NCBI GenBank assembly: GCA_004297495.1 | Contig: SCTL01000726.1 | Location: forward strand, 1 to 9,840 | Direction of reading: 5' to 3' | Source: Verrucomicrobiota bacterium | GTDB taxonomy: Bacteria; Verrucomicrobiota; Verrucomicrobiia; Limisphaerales; JADLHS01 | DNA length: 9,840 bases | Part shown: positions 1 through 6,142 of the stretch, piece by piece | Position numbering within the stretch: position 1 is the first letter of the stretch | Layout of the letters: each line of letters starts with the position of its first letter | Notes under the pieces: generated by a model | The model's input: the letters and a program-made list of their open reading frames with translations, nothing else | The model's database searches: none | What the model was told of the DNA's origin: nothing | Program-made: the position numbers and the translations under genes

Positions 1-446
1 TGATAGGGATTTGCGTAAGTCATGCCCGCGCCACTGTTGGGGATGGACAACTCGGCGTTCCATCCGGAGCCGGTCGCCGGGTTCGTGCTGTTCGACGTGC
101 GATAGGAAAAATACTGGTCGCTGATGTGGCGCGAATAAACTGCGAGCAGCAAGCCGTCCTGTTTGACGAGCAAGCCGGGATTGTCGTGATCGTCAAACTG
201 CGTGAAGCCGGCGGCCCAGAGATTCGTGGTCTGGCCCGTGGAAAGATCGAACGTGCTCAGCGTGGTCTTGCTGTCCGCGGCGCGCACGTAGCCGAAGTAG
301 AGTTTGCCGTTGTGGAACAGCGCGCGCGGGTCGTTATACCACGTCCAGGCGCCGTCGGCGATGAGGGTGGCGAAGTTGGTTTGCGCAACACAGGAAAAAG
401 CTGAAAGCAGAAAGCTGAAAACTGGAATCCATTTTAGCCGGCTCAT
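1..446 (-). CDS. Secreted BNR_4-type beta-propeller protein, N-terminal part (truncated by window edge)
   Basis: The frame is open from the start to base 1 and gives 148 whole codons; the C-terminus lies outside the window. Residues 1-21 form a signal peptide: basic MSRLK, then a hydrophobic FSFLLSAF core, with likely signal peptidase I cleavage after CVA (residues 19-21). A Cys is present at 19 but the context AFSC is a poor lipobox. The mature start carries DGAWTWYNDPRAL (31-43), then HNGKLYFGYV and DDHDNPGLLV (85-94), ending in YSRH (104-107). These are characteristic of BNR_4 (PF15892) proteins, a propeller family that includes sialidase-like proteins and relatives of PL24/PL25 ulvan lyases. 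A glycan lyase or hydrolase acting outside the cytoplasm is therefore likely, but catalytic residues fall beyond the window. Start choice: ATG at 446 has GGAAG six bases upstream and gives a compact signal peptide. In-frame ATGs at 470 and 479 are alternatives; the one at 479 directly abuts the stop of the upstream gene. Confidence 0.85.
   Translation of the reverse strand, partial: MSRLKWIPVFSFLLSAFSCVAQTNFATLIADGAWTWYNDPRALFHNGKLYFGYVRAADSKTTLSTFDLSTGQTTNLWAAGFTQFDDHDNPGLLVKQDGLLLAVYSRHISDQYFSYRTSNSTNPATGSGWNAELSIPNSGAGMTYANPY
400..427. repeat. Degenerate heptamer tandem repeat inside a signal-peptide coding region
   Basis: On the plus strand, four successive 7-base units read gctgaaa, gcagaaa, gctgaaa and actggaa. 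The decamer aaagctgaaa occurs twice (397-406 and 411-420). The tract lies inside the hydrophobic core of the BNR_4 protein's signal peptide, encoding VFSFLLSAF on the minus strand. Because 7 is not a multiple of 3, gain or loss of one unit would frameshift the gene. Confidence 0.6.
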
Positions 447-479
447 CTCAAACTTCCATTTTGATTTCATGAGGTTCAT

Positions 480-3400
480 TCAAGGATACACCAACCGGTA
501 GAAAACGACGGCGTTAGTTGTGTCGATAGTCACGTTCATTGGATTCGTTACGCTGGAAACGTCGAACCACAGATTCGTCGCCAGAGTGTTCGTCTGCGAC
601 TGCAAACGCCACGCGAGGCCGTCGTTCGGCCACGAGAGTTGCAACGTGCTGGAAGTTTTGAGGGCTGAGATAATCGGGCGCGCGACGGCGGTGATGTTCA
701 CGCTGCTAGCGGTTGCGATCTGGCCGTCGTTAGCTGTGAGTTGAAGAACATAATTGCCCGCCGCGGAGAAACTGGCGGTGGTCGCGAGCGCGTTCGCATT
801 GCCGAACGTCGTCGCGCTCGGGCCGCTGACTTGCGTCCATGTCGTCGTGAACGCGGCGGGCGGGTTCGGTTGACCGTCGTCGCTGGCGCTGCCGGTCAGG
901 TTCGCGGGCAGGCCGACCACGGTGGTTTGATTCGCGCCCGCGTTCACTACCGGCGGGAGGTTCGCCGGGGCGTTCGTTGTGGCAATGGCGATGATTTCGC
1001 CGGCGGTCAACACGCGGTTGTAGATTCGGAGATCATCAATCAGGCCGTTCCACCAACGCGTGAGCGCGGCGTTGTTGCCGATGTAGCCCACGCCGCCAAG
1101 CGACGGCGCGGCGCCCGAGGGCGAGGTGAGCGTGGTCGTGTTCCGCTTCACGCCGTTGATGTAGAAAATCGGCGGGGTCGTTAGCGTGCCGCGGTCGTAA
1201 GTCGCGGCAACGTGATACCAAGTGCCGAGACTGATGCTGCCCGCGCCGGAATCCCAATCGCCATTCGTCGTGTCGAACGTGGCGAAACCGACGCTGTTCA
1301 CGTCCGAGCTGCTGAAGCGGAAAATCATCCGATACGCCGGCGTGTCCACGATGCGCGGGAAGCTGCCGCCGCCTGTCGTGTCGCAGCGCACCCACGCGGC
1401 CACGGTAACTTGGTTTGAGTTCGCACACGGCCACGTTGCGCGCGCGCTGGTGCTGGTGAACTGCACTGCGTTGGAAATGTAGCCCGTCGTCATCGTCCCG
1501 CTCGTGTTCGTCGCGTTGCGTCCGTTACCCGAAGAATCGGCGAGCGTGGCGGGGCTGCCGGCTTCGTCCATCTTCCACCACGCTTGCAAACCGTTCGTGA
1601 CGATGCCGGTGACGAAAACATTTTGCGCGGCGCTCGCGGTCGTGCCGGTCGCGGTCAAGGTGAGCGTGTAATTTCCCAGTGAACTGAACTGCGCCGTGGT
1701 GGTGAGCGCGTTGCTGTTGCCGAACGTGACGGCGCCCGCGCTGCTGGCAGACGCCCACGCGGTCGGAACGAATCCGCTCGCGTTCGAGACAACGCCGGAA
1801 AGCACCAGCGTCACGTTCGTCCCGGGTAATGCGATGCTCGGCACCGTCGGACTGATGATGGCGACGCTCAACTCCGGCAACTGCGTCACCGCGAGATCGC
1901 TCACGGCGGTGGCATCGGCAAACCAGGCGAACGTGCCGACGTTCGCCGCGTTCGTAACAGATACCGGGAGCGTGGCGTTTGAAACAATCTGCACTTCCGC
2001 GCCGCTGCCGGGCTTGACCCACAGACTGTATTGCCGCGTGACCAGATCGAACTGCGCGCGGATGCGGTTCGTGATTCCGGCGGGATAAAATAATTCGTTC
2101 AAGCCAGCGCCCGCGAGCGGCGTCACGCGGTCATCCGGGCCGAAGCGCAGGCCGGCGATGAGACTCGCGGCGTCCGTCACACCCGTGCCCGAGAAGCCGA
2201 GCCGCACGTCGCCATTCGTCGCGGCGGGCGTGAAGTTCGCGGTGACTTCAAAATGATTTCCGGTCGCGGGCACGGCGAGGTTTTGCCAGAGCGTCGCGCT
2301 GTCGCTCCAATTGATTGGCGTGTACGGCGCGAGTCTTAATTGGCGAGCGCGGTAGTTCGCGGTGACGAAGCGGTCGGCTTCGAGCGCGGTGACAAGTGAG
2401 TTAGTCGTTTGCAAAACGAAGCCGCAGTTCGTGCTGAAGCTCACGTCGTTCGTGCCGTCGTTGTTCAAATCAATCGCGCTGCCCTCGCCGCCGGCGGACC
2501 AGCGACCGATGTAGAGATTGTTCGTCACGCGCTCGAGCGACGACGAGAAGTTCGTGCCGCTGCGAACGAAACTGGTGCGCACCGACTCTGCGCTCGGATC
2601 ACTCGCGGTGCGCGGATAAACGAACGTGGCGATGGTGTTGTCGGCGTTGGCGACGCGAATGGGCAATTGATCGCCGTAAGCCGTGCGGCGCACGGCGGTA
2701 GTCATGTCAATCGTCGGCGTGGCGTCGAGGGAAATGAAATTCTGCTGGTCAGGTTCGGCTTGCGCGGCGTCGGCCGGGAAGACGCGCATTTCGTCAATGT
2801 TCAGCCCGCCCGCAGTTCCGGCTTGAAGTTGAATCGTGTTGTTCGCGCCGGCGAGTAGCGTGACGGGCAGGTGCAGTTGATGCCAGACCATCGGGAAACT
2901 CAACACGCCGCTATTGTAAGTGTTGCTCGTGCCGGTGTGCTCGAAGTTCGCGGTGAACGGCGTGCCGTTGACGAGCAGCGTGACGGCGCGCGAGGTCGCG
3001 GTGGCGGAGTTCAAGGTGTAGCGAAAACCAATCGTCGCCGCGCCGCCATCGCCGCCGGGCACATTCGACCAGGTGATTGAGCCACCGCTCGCGGGGAACA
3101 CGGCGTAGCTCGTGCCAGTGTAGCCCGGTCCGCTTGTCGCCGTCGTGACGCCGCCGGCGAGCGTGACATTCTCGGCTTGAAGCGTCGTCTTCGTCGCGGA
3201 CATTTTCGGATAGGCAGTCGAGGCGATGAAGGGCGTCACGTTCGTGACGAGGACGTGTTTGCCGTCGTAAATCATCAACGGCCAGGTCAGGCCAAAGCTG
3301 TTCGTGCCGGCGGTGCGGCTGGTGTCCACAAGCACGCCGTCGGGCGTGACGGTGAGGTTCAGTGCGAAGCTCGGGCCGGTTGCGCCGGACTTCGGAGTAA

Positions 3401-5117
3401 GATTCAACGTGCCACGAACCAAAACGGGATTCACGAACGTCGGCGTGAACACGCCGATGAAACGGTCGGGCTGTTGCGCCATCAGAGTCCAGTTGTTCGT
3501 TTCCAAGAACGTCGGCGCGAAACTGATCGCGCTCGTGCCGTCGGCCTTGATCCAGCCGTCGCCCGGGCCGAGGCGCGATTCCCAGCCGGGCCGGCTGAAG
3601 CGCGTGATGCCGAGCGCATACCAGCGCAAGCTGCCGGTCACGTTCGCCGCGATCGAACCTTCCGTGCAGATTTGCGCCTGCATTCCGCCGGCGTTGACGA
3701 AGGTGTTGTCGAACTCATCGTCGAGACTCGCGACGAATCCGCCTACCTCGGCGGGTGACGGCTGCTCGGGAATGTCGCTCGGCTCGGTGACGAAGGCTTC
3801 GCTGCTGTGAATTTCCGTGTAGCCGTTGTAATTGCACAGCGCGCTCCAATCGGCGTAAAAATTCTGGTGCGCCGGATGGATCAAACTTTTCGTGACGGAG
3901 AACCAGCCTTGTTCCTGTTGGAAACGCCACGAGCTTTTGAACGCGACGCGTGCGGCGTGACGAAACTGGCCGGCGAGACGCGCGTCGCCGTCGGCCCACG
4001 CCATTTCAGCGGCGAGTTCAAACATGTTGCCCCAGACGACGTCGTTCCAGACGTGATCGCCGGTGCGGCCGCCGGCGGGCGCGTCGCCGTTGCCGCTCAC
4101 GAAGAGCAGGCACGAGCGTGCGCAGAAGCGGGTGAAGGATTTGATTTCGGCGGCGGACGCGCCGTCGTAGCCGTTGTAAATCATGTCGAGCAGATTGCCG
4201 GTCGCGCCGCCCATGTAAGCGAAGTTTTGTTTCGGTCCGGGATCGCCGTCGTGGTAGGAGAGAAAATAGGGATTGAGGCCGAGCACGTCGCGGTCGCGGA
4301 CGTAATGGTCGCGTTGGTAGGCGAACCAGCGGCCTTCGATCCAGGAAACGCCCTGCGCGGAATCGCTGCTGCGCGGCACGAGACCGTCCTGCACGCGCAA
4401 CCACTCGCCCTTCATGCCGTAAGTCTCCCAGTTTTGATGCACCGTGCCGTTCATATAACTGGCGCGCGAGGTGTGCAGGCGCGTCTCCCAGCGCGCGATG
4501 CGGTTGCTGGTGAGGATGGATGGATATTGCGACTGAATCTGTTTGAAGATGCGGAGCGCCTTCATCATCGGCGGGCCGAAGAACTCGCCGTGACTGTCGT
4601 TGGCTTGCGCGGTGCCGTCGAGTCCGGCGATGTCAGCGGTGGCGTGATCAAGCGCGCGCGCGCCGATCTCGCAGAGATTCGTGGAGCGGCCATTGGCGAC
4701 GGCGGTGGCGACCGCGAAGGAGTAATATGGCGTGGCGTATTGCCACTCCTTCAATTCGAACGGGTCAATGATCGAGCCGTTCTGTACGTCACCACCGTCG
4801 GACACATCGCCGGGGTCGGCGTTGTTCCAGTATTGGAGCGGGGCGAGCGCATTGACGATGTTCTCGACGCGATCGAGGAGATTGGTGCGGTTGAAATTGC
4901 TCGGCGTCCACGGACGGGCGGTGAGATGCCAGTTGAACTGGCGCAAATCCGCTGGCGCGCTGGCGGAGGTTTGCGCGAGGAGAACCTGCCGGAGAGCCAA
5001 CAGGCAGGCGAGCGTCACCCAAATTTGCCGGGCTAGATTCCGATTGGAGCGTGTTCTCGCTGGCTCAGGGCGGGCAAAGACATGAGATGCGAAGCGAAAG
5101 GCAGCGAATGCGTGCAC
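480..5117 (-). CDS. Large secreted multidomain protein: unassigned putative carbohydrate-active region, CBM35-like, LamG and Ig/PKD-like modules
   Basis: About 1545 residues from the GTG at 5117; function not firmly recognised. A signal peptide (about 21-52) has a basic stretch (RTRSNRNLARQ) and a core VTLACLLALRQVLLA. Residues 56-638 are rich in Trp, Tyr and His, with IIDPFELKEWQYATPYYSFA, HGEFFGPP, HVWNDVVWGNMFE and NYNGYTEIHSSEAF. This resembles alpha/alpha-toroid glycan lyases or hydrolases, but I cannot name the family. Next come a CBM35/CBM6-like module (642-783: LQAEN, GYTGTSY, NIDEMRVF), a beta-rich region (788-933) with a DLNNDGTND calcium-loop-like motif, a concanavalin-like region (938-1080), an Ig/PKD-like domain (1082-1172), LamG (1174-1382: LQAWWKMDE, WYHVAATYD, WNGLIDDLRIYNRVL), a second Ig/PKD-like domain (1383-1480), and a C-terminal LSWP/WFD/FYRL domain (1481-1545). 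Start: an ATG at 5243 would overlap the upstream gene by 115 bases, and GTG 5117 is the only standard in-frame start just after that gene ends. GTG 5018 is a weaker option without a basic n-region. Probably an extracellular polysaccharide-degrading or polysaccharide-binding enzyme, co-transcribed with its neighbours. Confidence 0.85.
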   Translation of the reverse strand: MHAFAAFRFASHVFARPEPARTRSNRNLARQIWVTLACLLALRQVLLAQTSASAPADLRQFNWHLTARPWTPSNFNRTNLLDRVENIVNALAPLQYWNNADPGDVSDGGDVQNGSIIDPFELKEWQYATPYYSFAVATAVANGRSTNLCEIGARALDHATADIAGLDGTAQANDSHGEFFGPPMMKALRIFKQIQSQYPSILTSNRIARWETRLHTSRASYMNGTVHQNWETYGMKGEWLRVQDGLVPRSSDSAQGVSWIEGRWFAYQRDHYVRDRDVLGLNPYFLSYHDGDPGPKQNFAYMGGATGNLLDMIYNGYDGASAAEIKSFTRFCARSCLLFVSGNGDAPAGGRTGDHVWNDVVWGNMFELAAEMAWADGDARLAGQFRHAARVAFKSSWRFQQEQGWFSVTKSLIHPAHQNFYADWSALCNYNGYTEIHSSEAFVTEPSDIPEQPSPAEVGGFVASLDDEFDNTFVNAGGMQAQICTEGSIAANVTGSLRWYALGITRFSRPGWESRLGPGDGWIKADGTSAISFAPTFLETNNWTLMAQQPDRFIGVFTPTFVNPVLVRGTLNLTPKSGATGPSFALNLTVTPDGVLVDTSRTAGTNSFGLTWPLMIYDGKHVLVTNVTPFIASTAYPKMSATKTTLQAENVTLAGGVTTATSGPGYTGTSYAVFPASGGSITWSNVPGGDGGAATIGFRYTLNSATATSRAVTLLVNGTPFTANFEHTGTSNTYNSGVLSFPMVWHQLHLPVTLLAGANNTIQLQAGTAGGLNIDEMRVFPADAAQAEPDQQNFISLDATPTIDMTTAVRRTAYGDQLPIRVANADNTIATFVYPRTASDPSAESVRTSFVRSGTNFSSSLERVTNNLYIGRWSAGGEGSAIDLNNDGTNDVSFSTNCGFVLQTTNSLVTALEADRFVTANYRARQLRLAPYTPINWSDSATLWQNLAVPATGNHFEVTANFTPAATNGDVRLGFSGTGVTDAASLIAGLRFGPDDRVTPLAGAGLNELFYPAGITNRIRAQFDLVTRQYSLWVKPGSGAEVQIVSNATLPVSVTNAANVGTFAWFADATAVSDLAVTQLPELSVAIISPTVPSIALPGTNVTLVLSGVVSNASGFVPTAWASASSAGAVTFGNSNALTTTAQFSSLGNYTLTLTATGTTASAAQNVFVTGIVTNGLQAWWKMDEAGSPATLADSSGNGRNATNTSGTMTTGYISNAVQFTSTSARATWPCANSNQVTVAAWVRCDTTGGGSFPRIVDTPAYRMIFRFSSSDVNSVGFATFDTTNGDWDSGAGSISLGTWYHVAATYDRGTLTTPPIFYINGVKRNTTTLTSPSGAAPSLGGVGYIGNNAALTRWWNGLIDDLRIYNRVLTAGEIIAIATTNAPANLPPVVNAGANQTTVVGLPANLTGSASDDGQPNPPAAFTTTWTQVSGPSATTFGNANALATTASFSAAGNYVLQLTANDGQIATASSVNITAVARPIISALKTSSTLQLSWPNDGLAWRLQSQTNTLATNLWFDVSSVTNPMNVTIDTTNAVVFYRLVYP
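483..677 (-). other. C-terminal domain shared with the beta-strand-repeat protein (copy in the multidomain protein)
   Basis: The last about 65 residues contain TLQLSWPNDGLAWRLQSQ, then NLWFDVSS and VVFYRLVYP. The order and spacing match the end of the large repeat protein at 6146-6331, although the rest of the two proteins is unrelated. A short beta-sandwich, Fn3-like fold is plausible. A role in sorting or anchoring is inferred only from its terminal position in two secreted proteins. Confidence 0.6.
678..971 (-). repeat. Ig/PKD-like domain, second copy
   Basis: Encodes about 98 residues starting PPVVNAGANQTTVVGLPANL, then TWTQVSGPSATTFGNANALA and SFSAAGNYVLQLTANDG. The pattern is typical of PKD/K319-type Ig-like spacers in bacterial secreted proteins. 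The core TFGN-NAL-TTA-FS--GNY-L-LTA is shared with the copy at 1602-1874, so the two are related internal repeats flanking the LamG domain. Confidence 0.65.
972..1598 (-). other. LamG (concanavalin-like) domain
   Basis: About 209 residues running from LQAWWKMDE and LADSSGNGRNA through TVAAWVRC, GTWYHVAATYD and FYINGVKR to WNGLIDDLRIYNRVLTAGEI. These are the standard landmarks of LamG_3-type jelly-roll domains, common glycan- or protein-binding modules of secreted PVC and Bacteroidetes enzymes. Confidence 0.85.
1602..1874 (-). repeat. Ig/PKD-like domain, first copy
   Basis: Encodes about 91 residues from LPELSVAIISPTVPSIALPG to the LamG boundary, including VTFGNSNALTTTAQFSSLGN and YTLTLTATG. 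It aligns by eye with the copy at 678-971 but lacks the TWTQVSGP motif (it has AWASASSAG), so it is the more diverged spacer. Confidence 0.6.
2769..3194 (-). other. CBM35/CBM6-like carbohydrate-binding module
   Basis: About 142 residues with the expected landmarks in order: TTLQAENVTLAGG, GPGYTGTSYAVFPASGGSI, GFRYTLNSA, VTLLVNGTPF, LPVTLLAGANNTIQLQAG and GLNIDEMRVF. CBM35/CBM6 modules bind uronic acids, galactans, xylans and similar sugars; the exact ligand is not predictable here. It lies between two stretches of unassigned beta-rich sequence. Confidence 0.75.
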
Positions 5118-5128
5118 GGCAACAGAGT

Positions 5129-5914
5129 TTAGTTCTGTGCCCGCAGGCTGGGGAGCTGGTTCTGGAGTGCCACGGGCATGTCGGACGGTTCCTGGTAGAA
5201 GTAGGCCAGGCGCGTAGTCGTGTTCCAGGAATGGAGAAACCACATGGTGCTGAATTTGATCCAGCGGGCGGAGCCATCCGCAAAGAGCTCATTGCCGCCT
5301 TCCGGAACGGGCGAGCGGGAACTGCGATGTTGCGGCATGTTGGCGTAAACGAATTCGCGGCCGGGTTCCAAGCCGCCCCACGTGCCGTTGATCTTCATGA
5401 CCGCATCCGCCGCCAAGCACCAGGAGGGTTTGGATTGGGCCAACTTGACCGGGCTGCGTGACTCGCCCGTGTACGATGGATTCTTCCACTGAGTGATGCC
5501 GCCGAAGTATTGGTAGCCGATGACCCACTGCGGATACGCCGCTTCATAAACCGGAAGTCCCGGCCGATTGGCGCATGACCAGACGGATGCGAAATTGGTT
5601 TGCACGACGAGGCCGACCTGTTTGGCGGCGGAAGCTTCGGGAGGGTTCAAACAATTTTGCACGAACACACCGCCGCCCATGTCGCGCGCCTGCAACACGT
5701 AGTCCCGGTAATCCGACGCGTACATGGTGACGCCAACGCCTAGTTGCCGGAGATTGCCAATGCACTGCGCGCGCTTGCCCTTTTCCTTGGCGCGCGAAAG
5801 CGCCGGCAGGAGCATGGCCGCCAGAATCGCGATGATGGCAATGACGACGAGCAGTTCAATCAGCGTGAAGGCGTGCGGGAGCTGGCGGGGGATTCTGATC
5901 CGTTGTTTTTTCAT
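5129..5914 (-). CDS. Prepilin-type N-terminal cleavage/methylation domain protein (type II secretion pseudopilin-like, DUF1559-like)
   Basis: 261 residues from the ATG at 5914 (277 if the ATG at 5962 is used). A basic leader, MKKQRIRIPRQLPHA, is followed by FTLIELLVVIAIIAILAAML. This is a class III prepilin signal with Glu at +5 and Ala instead of Gly before the cleavage site, an arrangement I know as common in PVC bacteria. After the N-terminal helix comes LLPALSRAKEKGKRAQCIGN and LRQLGVGVTMYASDY, the usual lead into the globular domain. Near the end GGNELFADGSARWI resembles the DG motif of H-X9-DG / DUF1559 proteins. It is presumably processed by prepilin peptidase and held in the inner membrane facing the periplasm. 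It precedes the multidomain gene by 11 bases, suggesting co-transcription and possibly a partner role in export. I prefer 5914 because the extra residues MADTQFSQPETCYTQA are acidic and unlike a prepilin leader. Neither start has a clear Shine-Dalgarno. Confidence 0.9.
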   Translation of the reverse strand: MKKQRIRIPRQLPHAFTLIELLVVIAIIAILAAMLLPALSRAKEKGKRAQCIGNLRQLGVGVTMYASDYRDYVLQARDMGGGVFVQNCLNPPEASAAKQVGLVVQTNFASVWSCANRPGLPVYEAAYPQWVIGYQYFGGITQWKNPSYTGESRSPVKLAQSKPSWCLAADAVMKINGTWGGLEPGREFVYANMPQHRSSRSPVPEGGNELFADGSARWIKFSTMWFLHSWNTTTRLAYFYQEPSDMPVALQNQLPSLRAQN

Positions 5915-5999
5915 GGCTTGGGTGTAGCAGGTCTCTGGCTGGGAAAACTGTGTGTCGGCCATGGTGTTAATTTAGCGGATTCAACCTGCCCGCGCCTAT

Positions 6000-6013
6000 T
6001 ACCCACACGGGTA
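6000..6013. promoter_or_regulatory. Short inverted repeat upstream of the prepilin-type gene (possible operator)
   Basis: TACCC-ACAC-GGGTA is a perfect 5-base inverted repeat with a 4-base spacer, 37 bases upstream of ATG 5962 and 85 upstream of ATG 5914. It sits between the preceding terminator and the prepilin-type gene, where a promoter and operator for the downstream unit are expected. No convincing -35/-10 pair was found next to it, so a regulatory role is only inferred from position. Confidence 0.25.
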
Positions 6014-6079
6014 GAAGTGCAGCCCTCAAAGTGTCTGATTGCGGTCAGGGTCGGACCGTTCCACTGCGCGGATGGAAAT

Positions 6080-6111
6080 TAGAAAGAGGAAAGCCGGCCC
6101 GTAGGCCGGCT
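6080..6111 (-). terminator. Rho-independent terminator of the beta-strand-repeat gene
   Basis: Read on the minus strand, AGCCGGCC-TACG-GGCCGGCT forms a perfect 8-bp, GC-rich stem (6092-6111) with a 4-base loop. It is followed directly by the T-rich run TTCCTCTTTCT. The closing C-G pair around UACG gives a cUNCGg tetraloop, a class known for high stability. It begins 31 bases after the stop codon of the repeat protein. There is no T-run on the plus strand, so it acts in one direction and separates this gene from the prepilin-type unit. Confidence 0.85.
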
Positions 6112-6142
6112 CTCGTGAGTCGAACAATTCAGCCCCGCCGGC

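Noticed and set aside
126..404. Plus-strand frame of about 92 codons at the left edge
   Set aside because: It lies opposite the BNR_4 coding region, whose DGAWTWYNDPRAL and HDNPG motifs show that the minus strand is coding.
3177..3810. Two overlapping plus-strand frames of about 193 and 168 codons
   Set aside because: They overlap each other in different frames and lie wholly within the well-supported minus-strand gene. Low-complexity Arg/Ala composition indicates shadows.
3807..5036. Plus-strand open frame of about 409 codons antisense to the multidomain gene
   Set aside because: The translation is rich in Arg, Ala, Val and Gly with no motif or signal peptide, as expected opposite a GC-rich gene. 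The minus-strand frame has clear domains, so this is a shadow.
5963..5990. TTGAAT and TAAATT as a -35/-10 promoter pair upstream of the prepilin-type gene
   Set aside because: They are only about 4 bases apart on the minus strand, far from the usual 17-base spacing, and no better partner was seen.
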